Positions 44,703 to 54,902 of a stretch of DNA of 64,000 nucleotides are shown one piece after another; positions within the stretch are counted from its first letter, which is position 1; each line of letters begins with the position of its first letter. Under the pieces are notes generated by a model that worked only from the letters and a program-made list of their open reading frames with translations, ran no database searches and had not been told where the DNA came from. The DNA lies in NCBI RefSeq assembly GCF_921293095.1, contig NW_025791658.1:3844001-3908000 (forward strand), written 5' to 3'. The translations under genes and the position numbers were made by a program. The stretch comes from Ischnura elegans. Lineage: Eukaryota > Arthropoda > Insecta > Odonata > Coenagrionidae.

Positions 44703-46010
44703 ATGTATGCTTCCTACAATATTAAATACAGTTGATACAGGACCTCAAATCTGCAATCTAGAAACCCAGAAATTCATAACGTTTGAGAATTCCTCTGCAT
44801 AGTGTTTCAACTTGCCACCTCGTGGCACCACTCTCCAAGCCTCGTTCTGGGACGAGTAGGAAGTTAGCACACGCTATGAATATATGCTAACAACCTAAGC
44901 AGGGACACACGTATGGATCTCTAATATTGAGCACAAGAACCTGAACCCATTTGTAAATTAATTAATTAACAACATATAGAAGCATTTGCACTGATTTACT
45001 GTCCGACTAAGGAAGGTATCTATAGATATCGCAATGTCTGCCAGCGAATACTAACAACAAAAGCTGTTGAGCATGAAGAAAAAGATGTAATTATTTCTCG
45101 TTCTCATCCAGTATTAAGCTTATATAGTTCATGTTGCAGAAGCTATGGTCATGATTTAGTGACTTTTTTGCCTCCTTCAATGTAGTGTACTTGAATTCAT
45201 CTAACAAGGGGATACCACGAAACTTGCTCCGCCTTTTTCAATGCCGTATTTTTTACGGCCTTCGGAATGGTGAATTCATCCCTGAATTAGTAGTGGTTCC
45301 GTTGAATGGGCCTTAGTTTGGCTGTAATTAATTAATTTTCATGCGGTACTTTTCACAAACCGCGTATAGTTCCATGATATTGCATAATTCAAGAGGCGGG
45401 TAGGGTGGGGTAGTGGTTAGCGTTTACAGCTACCTCCCGGCTATCATGCTCGTCGCAGTATGACAAGGCGCAAAAGATCCAGCTACGAATTCTTCGCCAT
45501 TTTCTCCGAAGTATGCTTCGCCCTCGACTCACCTACAATGGGATCTACTCTCGTCGGGACATCAGTAGACACAGCCGACATATTGGGCATTGAGACTGCC
45601 TAGATCCCAATTGTTCCGGTGGTGAAGTGGGTAAAGTATCATGCTACGAATCAGAGATTCCACAGATCAAGTCCCAGTGATGGATGACTTGATGCTTCGC
45701 AAGCACAATTCAAACATTTTTCTGATCTTAAAACTTCGCAATACCTATCAATAGGTCCATACAATGCTGCATGGCTATTGAATTCTTACGCGCTTATTTA
45801 TTTGTTGAAATTCAACTACTATATTGCGTAACCATTTGGGCAGTTGACTGTGGAGTGAATTTTGACTTCCATTTCGTGTACTTAACTGCTGTAGTTCCTG
45901 AACTTGCCGCTCTCATACACCAACGAGCTTTGCGTTAATTTTTTCCGCCACTGTACATGTATGCTTTACGGTATATTGGTTACATTTCAAATTGCACTTC
46001 ATGAAAACAT
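44703..46010. other. Unassigned intron sequence with decayed tRNA-like blocks
   Basis: GGTAGTGGTTAGCGT at 45410 and the stretch 45613-45682 (GTGGTGAAGTGGGTAAAGTA ... AAGTCCCAGTGATGG) look like worn Pol III box A and box B pairs of tRNA-derived SINEs. No gene is seen. Confidence 0.4.
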
Positions 46011-46011
46011 A

Positions 46012-46140
46012 TATCTAATATATAAAATTCTCGTGTCTCAGTAGACAAACTCCTCCGAAACGGCTAGATTGATTCCTATGAAATTTTGTGTGTATATTTA
46101 GTACATCTGAGAATATGTTTTAGACTATTTTTCATTCTTC
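46012..46140 (+). mobile_element. Possible Helitron-type terminal segment
   Basis: TATATAAAATTCTCGTGTC with ACTCCTCCGAAACGGCTAGA and ATGAAATTTTGTGTGTATAT matches, from memory, a common insect repeat end often ascribed to Helitrons. A 3' hairpin plus CTRR end was not found. Confidence 0.4.
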
Positions 46141-46149
46141 TCCAGGGCT

Positions 46150-46240
46150 CATGAGGCCCTGTAAAATATAAAATATATTATATATTTTATATTTTACAGG
46201 GCCTAAAAATATATTTTTTCTAAAATATATTTTTATTTCT
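46150..46240. repeat. AT-rich short palindromes
   Basis: AGGCCCTGTAAAATATAAAA pairs with TTTTATATTTTACAGGGCCT, followed by a second TA-rich palindrome at 46206-46240. Confidence 0.85.
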
Positions 46241-46349
46241 TATGAGTGAATACGAAGTTTCTGGAAGGTAGTGAACATATCAATGATGCCATGTTGCATT
46301 AATTGTGACTTATCTATTATTCATTCGAAGAACACTACAAATACACATT

Positions 46350-46795
46350 TCTACATCTACATACTACCCCACAAGCCGCCAAAAAAGGCGCGTGGCAGGG
46401 GGTGTCATGACACCATGCGTTTACACGTAAAAAGGAAGTGCTAAAAAAAATAGTACGACTAGCGTTTATTAAAGTCCTTTATGGTTCGGGGAAAAAACGA
46501 ATTCCCATATCTATCCGTTCGGCAAAACATCTCTCTTAATTTATCGCTTCTATCGGACCTGGAAATAAAGTGGGGCTCTAATATTATGTTCTCTGTGTCG
46601 CTCTTAAAGATATCCATTCTCCATTGTTCAAGCAATCTAAGCCTAGCGCGCAGCCTACGAGTCTCCAACGGCTCCCAGCCTAATTCGCTTAACATCTGGG
46701 TAACGTTGTCTGTACGCCCGTAGCGGTTTTTGATGAAATGGGCAGCCTTCCTTTGTATTTTATTCTGTTCACGGATTAAGTCTTTCTGCTTATGA
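46350..46795 (-). mobile_element. Diverged LINE-B-like 3' fragment, adjoining a splice acceptor
   Basis: A CTACATCTACATACTACCCC tail at 46351, a GGCAGGGGGTGTCATGACACC block and C-terminal coding (ELGWEPLETRRLRARLRLLE, DRYGNSFFPRTIKDFN) lie on the minus strand. It is a related but distinct subfamily. Its truncated 5' end is within about 30 bases of the acceptor of the exon at 46825. Confidence 0.8.
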
Positions 46796-46824
46796 TGTCT
46801 TAAATGATGAAATTATATTTGCAG

Positions 46825-47131
46825 TCTGGGAGCGGGGAAGCGGTTGGAGAACGATGCCTCATCAGGACGGTTGGACCCAGCACTCTCCCCAATGAGCGGA
46901 GGGGCACGGCAGAGGAGTGTGCGGCCGGTGTCCAGCTGTCGTCAGCCGCGCACCAAACAGCCTCCAACGGCATTCTCACGACTCACTCGAGTGTCCCGTC
47001 GGCTGCAGGACACGGCCAGCCTGCGCCACCCTGCGTACCAACTGTGCCGAGCATGCCGACTGCGCCGTCCTTACCTCCGTTCGTACCACCCACGGTGCCT
47101 CGCATTCGGAGGCGTACCAAAAAGCCCCAAG
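46825..47131 (+). CDS. AT-hook/SUMO-motif protein, proline-rich exon
   Basis: It follows the acceptor TTATATTTGCAG and ends at AAG/GTAACC, giving 102 codons plus one base. The start is phase 0, matching the exon at 40087; the single G left over pairs with GT at the start of the exon at 51653. The sequence begins SGSGEAVGERCLIRTVGPST, then a proline-rich stretch PSMPTAPSLPPFVPPTVP and a basic end RIRRRTKKPQ that could act in nuclear import. The region is GC-rich compared with its intron. No folded domain is recognised. Confidence 0.72.
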
Positions 47132-47211
47132 GTAACCATGGTTTATTCAGCCGAAGACTGAGGCCGGTATTCACCCATTCGGCCCATTTCAATGACATTT
47201 TGAGTGTTTTT

Positions 47212-47242
<31 letters not shown>

Positions 47243-47243
47243 T
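47212..47243 (+). repeat. T-rich tract
   Basis: Three runs of nine or more T separated by GC, about 80 bases after the donor. Confidence 0.9.
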
Positions 47244-47316
47244 AGCAACTTATGGACCAAATATTTGAACACACGTGACACAAATATTGCGAAAAATCCA
47301 TAGAGGAAAAATCATT

Positions 47317-47392
47317 CGCCTTGACCGGGATTCGAACCCGGATCCCTCGATTTCCGGCCGAGTGCTTTAGCCAGTTAAGCTACCGAGGCGTC
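47317..47392 (-). mobile_element. tRNA-like SINE head, left
   Basis: Cloverleaf: acceptor CGCCTCG/CAAGGCG with one mismatch, box A GTAGCTTAACTGGCTAAAGC, anticodon stem CTCGG/TCGAG with loop CCGGAAA (GGA), T-arm CCGGGTTCGAATCCCGG. C replaces the usual U before the anticodon. Confidence 0.8.
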
Positions 47393-47563
47393 ATACTCCC
47401 CTGTGGAAATTTGTGGACTATATACCGGACTAGTGTTCAAAGTTCGGGCTTTGCTCTCCGGCTGTGGCGCCATGCGCATGACCTGGACTGCTAGTCGCAT
47501 CATATGCTCGGCAGTCCATACCACCATGTCCGGTATAGTCCACAAATTTCCACAGGGGAAAAT

Positions 47564-47639
47564 GACGCCTCGGTAGCTTAACTGGCTAAAGCACTCGGCC
47601 GGAAATCGAGGGATCCGGGTTCGAATCCCGGTCAAGGCG
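47564..47639 (+). mobile_element. tRNA-like SINE head, right
   Basis: Exact mirror of the left head with the same CCGGAAA loop. It continues into a body GAATGATTTTTCCTCTGTGG and further to 47735. Confidence 0.8.
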
Positions 47640-47892
47640 AATGATTTTTCCTCTGTGGATTTTTCGCACTATTTGTGCATTGCGGGTGACTCCGTGAAAT
47701 GTTATCACCGTGGCTAGTCCCGGTACACTTTAATATGACACAAATATGTTCCCTCACCCCTAATTACCCGCTTGATGAATTCAAGCGCCCATCGATTCGT
47801 TTGATATATGATGTAAAAATTATCATTGAATTGAGTAAAATTACTAGTTTTTTTGATAAAAAATTAAAAAAAATATTTATTGAAGTAAATTA

Positions 47893-48479
47893 CAGTGGAA
47901 CCTCGTTAAAGCGAGTACAGGCTATAGTGACACCCCCGCTATTACGAGTGATAGCCGATGCACCGTCAATTGACCCTATAATAAGCATGTTAAAAAATTC
48001 GTTTTTACGAGACCCTTTCGGTGTTGGCTCTCGCCATAGCGAGAGTTTCACCGCCGGAAGACTTTCATCAAGACTCCTTAACCTCTGTAATTGCTAGCGA
48101 TCTGTTAGAAACGAAGTTAATGGAGTGCTCAGTCTCAAATTTATGTGGTAAACTGTCGTTCGATAAATATAATGATTGACGGAACAATGCTTTGCATGAT
48201 TTTTATTCAGTGCGGCGCTTATAGATTGTTTGAATAGTTAGTCGTTATTTGAGTAAGGAAATTTAGTGATGCAAAAAAACATCGCCTTTCGCCTAGATTT
48301 ATGCTTACGTTCATCGGATAGATGTTTATCTGTCGCCGCACCACTCCTGTTCCTGTATATCTGTTCACAACAGGTATATTGTCTATTAATTATTTGCTCC
48401 ACCTCCGGTAAAGCGACAATTCCCTATTGCGAGTGTTTATTAGTGCACCGTGGGGTGTCGTTATATCGATGTTGCACTG
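47893..48479 (+). mobile_element. Non-autonomous deletion derivative of the Tigger element at 62295
   Basis: The ends CAGTGGAACCTCG...CGATGTTGCACTG lie in TA. Positions 47893-48165 match 62295-62570, and 48166-48285 match about 63860-64000, so roughly 1.29 kb carrying the transposase was removed. The join falls at an ATAAT/AAATA microhomology. Confidence 0.92.
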
Positions 48480-49056
48480 TAGTCAAATGCCACTTAATGC
48501 CAGAATGAAAACTAGATAATGCATCTGCATGGTTATAAACACTTTCCAGACAGTCTGAACATTCATTCGCTGCATGATGCTACAAACAAGCTTCAGAGAA
48601 TAAGAGTCTCACGGCTAAGGTTGAAGCCAACGATTGCGTCCTTTGGGCTGTGGGTCAGCCTCTGGATAGAGAAATTGACTGCGATGTAATCGAGTTACCT
48701 CGAGTACTTAGTTTATTTTGTTGTCTTCATTGTGATCTTACGGCGTCAAATTTTTCATTAATGCAGCAAGCATAGACATGAGACTATATTTTTATTGCCC
48801 TAATGGCGTTTAGGTATTTAAGCAGTGTCATTTCAGTGGGCCCAGGGCAATGTATGCAAAAATCTATAACAACTTAACTTTGATTATTAAGAATAAAAGG
48901 TGACAGCCTCAATTTAAAAAAGCAGTATTCTTATTTCTCATTGATGAATGTTTCTATAGTATAGACGAATATCTGTGTTTTGTAACAAATTGAGATGAAC
49001 GTGTGTGAGTTTGAGTGATTGAGTTTGCACTCTACTTTTTTTTGACGTGCCTCATA
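48480..49056. other. Unassigned intron sequence
   Basis: No supported feature. Confidence 0.5.
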
Positions 49057-49576
49057 CAGGGTGTCCCATTTATCTTGACCACCCGAAATAACTTTTTGTC
49101 CAGATGCAAATTCAAAAAAGTGTCAAGCTAATGTTCATTAGTCGTCAGGGGGACATTAATCAGCATGATTGCCTTCCTTGTAGCTTTGTTATTTACAAAG
49201 ATATGAACAGCGGTATGTCTTTTTTAAATGGCACCCTATATTTTTTATTCGGCAATTCACCTCCTCTCCTGAAGACGCATTCAAAAATGTAGCACAGTGG
49301 ACCATTACCATAAACTCAGTGTTATGAAAAATGACTGATTCTCTAGCGTTTAGTGCAGGTACCCAAGTATTGGAACTACTCCACTTGCTGACGTTGACGG
49401 TGAAAAAAATGAAAACATAGTAAAATGCACACCAGTCATTCAGTCAACCATTGTCCGTCGAAGTGCCGATTAAAAAATATCCCCCTGACGGATAATGGAC
49501 ATTTGCTTGACACATTTTTGAATTTGCATCTGGACAAAAAGTTATTTCGGGTGGTCATGATAAATGGGACACCCTG
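49057..49576 (+). mobile_element. Mariner-type MITE with about 75-bp inverted ends
   Basis: CAGGGTGTCCCATTTATC at the left and its complement at the right (GGGACACCCTG) lie in TA (49055-49056, 49577-49578). The inverted ends extend through the AAATAACTTTTTGTCCAGAT and TTTTTGAATTTGCATC blocks. The interior carries no transposase. Confidence 0.92.
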
Positions 49577-49859
49577 TATACATGCCCTGTTCATGTCAGT
49601 GTATTGTGTCTGCTGGCAAATAAAATTATTACTATTATTCCGAATGCTCCTCGTAATGCCTGGTTTCCGAAGACAATGCATCCGTGGCTGTGCATGTTAG
49701 AGTGTGAACCCTGATTGAATCCTAAATATTTCACGAAGTACTGTTTCCGGAAGTAAAGTATGCAATTTTCTTATACTGGTAAGAGAGTAAGAAAATTGCA
49801 TTGTCATCAAATTCTGATCTATCTTGTAAATTTCATCACTCACGGAAATTTCATCGTGG

Positions 49860-50167
49860 CAGAGAGCTCAGGGAAACATCTCTTAATAATCACCTATGAA
49901 AATTACCTAAGGACAGAAAGTTTCCTTTGTTTGATAGGGCATTAATAATCCGTATCTAAGCCAAGCGCTACCTGCTAGCAGGTCTGCTCTACGCCAGTGG
50001 CGCACCTATTGGGGGGGGGGGGGATTAGGGGCCTATAGACCCCCTTGAATGTCCAATTTACCTTAGATAGAATGGTAATTTTGTTCAGATTCGCAATACT
50101 GCTGGGTGGGTAACGAATGGCAGCCATTGCCTTTCGTTTTTTTTTATGAAGGAAACTTCCCAATAGT
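49860..50167 (-). mobile_element. MITE-A fragments
   Basis: Positions 49860-49996 are in minus orientation (AGAGCTCAGGGAAACATCTC ... CTACCTGCTAGCAGG). Positions 50095-50167 carry the plus-type 3' end (GGTGGGTAACGAATGG ... GGAAACTTCCCAATAG). A G run at 50012-50025 lies between. The copy is rearranged. Confidence 0.75.
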
Positions 50168-50176
50168 AATGTTATG

Positions 50177-50418
50177 GCAGGAATAGAAGGATCAACAACT
50201 TTGCTATTTCCACATAGAAATTTATTGACACGGACCATGGTTTCATTACAGAGTAACATTATTGTTAATGTTACTCTGTAATGGGATTTGCCAGGATAAT
50301 GTTACTCTGTAACGAAACCATGGTCGGTGTCAATAAAATACGATGTGGAAATAGCAAAGTTGTTGATCCTTCCATTCCTGCGATTATGGATTTCCACCAA
50401 GTTGCGCCCGCTACGATT
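50177..50418 (+). mobile_element. Palindromic PLE-like element 3
   Basis: Arms 50177-50262 and 50297-50382 are complements. The plus strand reads ATAATGTTACTCTGTAACGA then AACCATGGTCGGTGTC and AATAAAATA, with a tail ATTATGGATTTCCACCAAGT (50384-50403) shared with elements 1 and 2. No clear target duplication was found. Confidence 0.75.
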
Positions 50419-50714
50419 AATTATGTTGCATTGGGGCTTGGCAAGTGTTGCGCTGTAGGCCTTTGAGTTCGTCGTCAATCGTTGTGTCATAAAGTCCACT
50501 AGCAAAGCACCACGCCAGTCCAGAGTATGATGTGGACCCAATATGCTTTCGAAGCGCCGCCGACAGCGCAGTTAGTTCCATATTAGCCCGAGTGGCAGCG
50601 CGACTGTGCCAAGAGTTGTGTTTAATGGGAGGTGTGTGAGGGTTAAAAGGGTCCATCAAGGCAACACTCCCGAGCCGGAACGTGTCAGGACATTAGCAAT
50701 GGGAATATAAGGAC

Positions 50715-51042
50715 CCTGCTCTTGTCTAAACAGGTATTTCTAAAACCAAATTATTTACATATTATGAATACACTAATGGTGGGTAACGACTCGCAATCAA
50801 TGCCTTTCGTTTTCTTTGATGAAGGAAACTATCCTATTAAGTTCCTGTGACGTCAAGTGGAGTGGCTTCGCATGGGCGCCAATCTGGCCTTTTTCAAATG
50901 AGGTTTAACATTGACCATTAACATTCGTCTAAACCGGTATTTCTAAAACCTAATAATTTGTATATTATGAATACACTCATGGTGGGTAACGAATCGCAAT
51001 CAATGCCTTTCGTTTTATTTGATGAAGGAAACTACCCTATTC
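50715..51042 (+). mobile_element. Two tandem MITE-A 3' parts
   Basis: GGTGGGTAACGAMTCGCAAT with GGAAACTAYCCTATT occurs twice (ending 50838 and 51042), separated by the GTGACGTCAAGTGGAGTGGC part of a second copy. Confidence 0.85.
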
Positions 51043-51347
51043 AATTTAAAAAAGACAGCTTGGAGTGAAACCACTTGAAACAGTTTAACTTTTATGCAAC
51101 TAAAACATTTTATTTAAACAATATTTAAAGATAGACAAAGAGAACACCTGCGGGCAGACAAAACCCAAATGTTAAACTGGCTGACGGCACACATTGGGCA
51201 AAAGAATCGAAAAAAGCTCGCCAAAACCTCAAAAACGATTTTTTTGGAGCGAAGAAGTTGAAACTTCGCGTACGTATTCTCAAAGAAATTGTGCGTAACA
51301 TTCCAGATTATTTCTCTCCTGTGTTTTCACATTAATAATATGTTTAA

Positions 51348-51582
51348 AGGCCTGTTTACACGATGCATTAACACGTACGGGTTAATGTTTAAATGTATGA
51401 ACACGAGAATGAACGCCAAAATGCACCGTGTAACCACCCAAGTTGTACAAATGCATGCACGGAAAATAGAACCTGTTCAAATTTGGTTCATGCATTCGTA
51501 CATGTTCCGTTCCGGTCCACCAAAATCATTCACGCAAACGTACATTAACTTGTACGTGTTAATGTACCGTGTAACCAGGCCT
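51348..51582. mobile_element. MITE with about 40-bp inverted ends (PIF/Harbinger-like)
   Basis: AGGCCTGTTTACACG at the left and the complement of AGGCCTGGTTACACG at the right, followed inward by TTAACACGTAC on each arm. A TAA target duplication (51345-51347, 51583-51585) fits PIF/Harbinger. The adjacent piece 51588-51622 is a MITE-A end. Confidence 0.82.
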
Positions 51583-51652
51583 TAAGTGTGTCGTTTTCTT
51601 TGATGAAGGAAACTACCCCATAGTAATGTTATGGTTTTTTTGTTATCTGAAG

Positions 51653-51813
51653 GTGGATCCAACTCTGGTCGCTGTGCAAAGTGCGAGAGGGGATGCTGTG
51701 ACTTGAATCACGGGAGTGATGACGAGGACGACGTGTGGCTTTCAGGTCCGAAGAGGAAGAGGGCAGCACTGCAGCGTTGGTACTGGGAACTCGAGAAGCT
51801 GCGGAACAAATCG
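51653..51813 (+). CDS. AT-hook/SUMO-motif protein, cysteine-rich exon
   Basis: It starts after TTATCTGAAG and ends at a GTGAGT donor; 161 bases. The opening GT completes the codon begun by G at 47131, and the end is phase 0 for the exon at 58876. It encodes GSNSGRCAKCERGCCDLNHG (four close Cys and a His, a possible small metal site), an acidic DDEDDVW, basic GPKRKRAALQ and a helix RWYWELEKLRNKS. The Trp/Leu-rich helix recalls the C-terminal helix of Myb/SANT-like adaptor proteins, but this is only a resemblance. Confidence 0.72.
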
Positions 51814-52266
51814 GTGAGTGAAAGTTTGATTCTCTCTCTTGCACCTAATTGTGCATTACGGTGAGTTCTGAACATACGAGCATGATGCGTTCCGAGACCA
51901 CGTTCGTAAGCTAAATTGTTTGTAAGATAACTGGGGATGGACGGATCCAGGATTTTTTCAGATTAGGATCGGATCTTTGATTTTCGGAGCCGCATCTTTC
52001 GGATCGGATGTTTTCGTATCCGAATGCATTTTCAAATTCCTGACGCTGAGATTCCCGCGATGATTGTTCAATCTCTTGGGAAGAGTCGCACTATGTGCCA
52101 GTCGTATTTTGCCTTTTTTATTTTCCACGGCTGAAATTCTCCTACGCAACCTCTGCGAGAGCTTTCAAACAAAACGGTTCACGAGTAGGACAAGAATCGC
52201 ATGCGACGCTTCTCTCTGAATGGCTCCCTCTTTGATAACTCTTTTCCAGGCACTGTGAAGGAAGTA

Positions 52267-53113
52267 CAGTGAGTCCTCGTTTAACGTCACCTACCGTTCC
52301 TGAAAAATGTGACGATAAACGAAATGACGTTAATCGAAGCATAATATCCCATAAAAACAATGTAAAAATTGAATATCGGTTCCTAGACCTCACAATTCCT
52401 ATGCGAAAAAATTTTACCGTATCATATCTGGGGCATTTTTTACGATGGGAATGCCAAACTATGGCATAAATACGAGTTCCTGTCTTCATCGACGACAATA
52501 GCAGCAGTGACGTAAATCCTTCTCCATTTTTGTATCTTCCCGCATTTGCTTTTCGGCTTCGCGGTCCAATGAATGCTACCAGACGCTACAGACCGGGGAT
52601 CCGGTGCTCCGGTCCATAGGCCTTACCCTCGCCACAAGAATTTCTTTTCGGACCGGTCAGGAGCGAAATCAAAATGGCGCAAATGAGCGAGGGCGGGCAA
52701 ACTGGGATTATGAAATCCTAGAGATGGTTTTAATTGCGAATTGAGGCGGGTGGGCGTCGCCTGGGCATCATCATCGCTGAAACATCGTCGCAGTAACAGG
52801 AACCAAAATTATTGTGAACATTGTTCTCTTGAACATTTTCGTGGAAATGTCTCTGATGCTAAAATTTGCCAAAACCGTAATCGCAATTAACAATATACAC
52901 ACCATTTTACACTTTGAATAGACTGACCGCATTACCGCCCACGAAACAAACAACCTGTAACGCCTGCCACTTCGCCTTTTTTCTCGCGCGAAATTTAAAA
53001 TACGTGACGTTATCGCGAAGCGAAGGGGTGATAAACGAATCACGGTCGTAAAATTTTCGTGACGTTATCGCGAAATGACGTTAAACGGGGTGACGTAGAA
53101 CGAGGACTCACTG
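52267..53113. mobile_element. Pogo/Tigger-like MITE (CAGTGAGTCCTCGTT ends)
   Basis: CAGTGAGTCCTCGTTTAACG and its complement CGAGGACTCACTG lie in TA (52265-52266, 53114-53115). Subterminal ATGACGTTAAWCG words repeat. No transposase frame; 847 bp. Confidence 0.9.
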
Positions 53114-53654
53114 TATCCACAGGTTTCCCACTCTACCTTGAAAACCTTAAAACCGAGAATAAGCCGTGAATTTCGTATACTGTGAAAAAGACCTGGAAAA
53201 AGCCGTGAATTTCCTTAGACCTTAAAAGTATCTCAATCTTGATTTTGCCATCATAGAACTACGATTGACAGATTAAAAGAGAAATGGATATTTCGATCAT
53301 ATATCAGGGTCAGCCACGCGCAGACATGGCCACGGATTTATCTAGAGACATCTTTTGAAGTGCAATTATTGGTCCATGTGCTGCCATGACACATTGACCT
53401 TAAGCCTGTACCAAAGCCGGAAGACTGGTAACCAAAGTGTTTCTAAACCCTGGCGAAAATTCAGACACTTCTTAACTTCTGTGGCACCCTGGACCCTCTA
53501 TTCCCTCTATTTCCCCACTCACAACCTTTACCCGGAGCTGAATTTTGCAAACGATATGTGACGTTAAGAGAGATAGCACGTTCATTGCTGCATTTGCATT
53601 CACTGCGTCTGTCGCGTTTGTTAAATTTGTAGTTAGCGTGCGGCTGATGTAGAT

Positions 53655-54185
53655 AGACTAGATTTTAAACCAATAGCATTGCGGATTTTACAGTATAGAT
53701 GTCAGTATGATCGAAAAATCGATTCGATTGTTACAGCAAATACACAAATTGGCATAACTTGAAAAGTATACCCGTTGGACCAATGAAATTTGGCGAATGT
53801 GTACATCTTGGTATTCCTCACAATGCCCAATAGAAAAATGTTTTCTACGTAGTCTCACGTTCGATATATATCGAATCTACTTTTACTTAAAATATGTCGA
53901 ATTGCTATAATATGTAGGATTTTACATCCAAGGGCATAGTTGACTAGGGATTAAATGGTAGATACCCATTGACTGGATTTTAAATCAACAGAATTGCAGA
54001 TTTTACAGTACAGATGTCAGTATGACCGAAAAATCGATTCGATTATTATAGCAAATACGTAAATTGGCATAACTTCAATACTATATCCGCTGGACTAATG
54101 ACATTTCGTGAATGGGTAAATCCTGGTATTCCTCACAATGCCCAATGGAAATATGTTTTGTATGTATTGATTATCTACAAACCGT
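53655..54185 (+). repeat. Direct repeat of about 210 bp, 316 bases apart
   Basis: ATGTCAGTATGATCGAAAAA with TTGGCATAACTT and TGGTATTCCTCACAATGCCC appear at 53699-53838 and again at 54015-54152, with about 85 percent match by eye. Confidence 0.85.
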
Positions 54186-54395
54186 GAATTTGAAGACATT
54201 TAGACCGTGAAAAGCTGGAAAAAAACGTGAATTTTATAATTTAGTCAAGAGTGGGAACCCTGATCCATCTTCTCTATTGAAATTCAATGGTGTTTTTTGA
54301 CTTTCTATCTCTTCCATGAGTAGTCTAGGGAAGTATCGGCACTCCTTAACTAAAAGTTTCTCTCAAATTGAATGTCGTGGCCGGGTTCTTCCCTC

Positions 54396-54655
54396 TATAA
54401 CTCTGTTTTCAACATCCCCTCCCCGCTAAATATTCGCTCCATCCATACCTTTTGTCTCCTACATATCTCATCTATAAGCTTCTCCTTCTTACCCACCATG
54501 TCTAGCACTTAGTCATTCCTCTCCGTCCACTTCACCTTCTCCATTCTTCGCCTCACGCACATCTTGAATGCCTCAAATCTCTCGTTCTCCTTCCTAAGTG
54601 TCCACGTTTCTGCACCGTAAAGTGCTACACTTCAGGCAAATACACCCAAAATTAC
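54396..54655 (-). mobile_element. LINE-D C-terminal fragment
   Basis: The minus strand encodes SVALYGAETWTLRKENE, RRRMEKVKW and the following unit seen in the tandem array to the right. It is truncated at both ends. Confidence 0.8.
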
Positions 54656-54902
54656 TAAAAGTATTCATTTCTTTTCTTTAGATGACTTGGAAGATGCAAA
54701 ATTTCCCTTTGAAATGCAAATTTTTTTTACCGATCAAAAATTTGACATTCCCATTTTTCTCCAATTTGTACTGCTGCATTACAACGATTAGAAAAAGATG
54801 TGAAACACTGATTTATTTAAGTAATCTCAGCAAAAAGAGTTATTTCTTGTGTTATGATGTCTTTGAGGAGAGGCAAATTCCCATTGGATATGCGAATTCA
54901 TG

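Larger units (their letters stand above)
47288..47735. mobile_element. Inverted SINE dimer with 12-bp target duplication
   Basis: Two tRNA-headed copies lie head to head: 47392-47288 on the minus strand and 47564-47735 on the plus strand, with complementary upstream parts (TCCGGTATAGTCCACAAATT). TGACACAAATAT flanks the whole unit at 47276-47287 and 47736-47747, so it entered or was completed as one insertion. The left copy is shorter at its 3' end. Confidence 0.88.

Noticed and set aside
47317..47639. Functional tRNA-Ser(GGA) genes
   Set aside because: Loop lacks U before the anticodon, acceptor mismatch, inverted dimer with target duplication: SINE heads.
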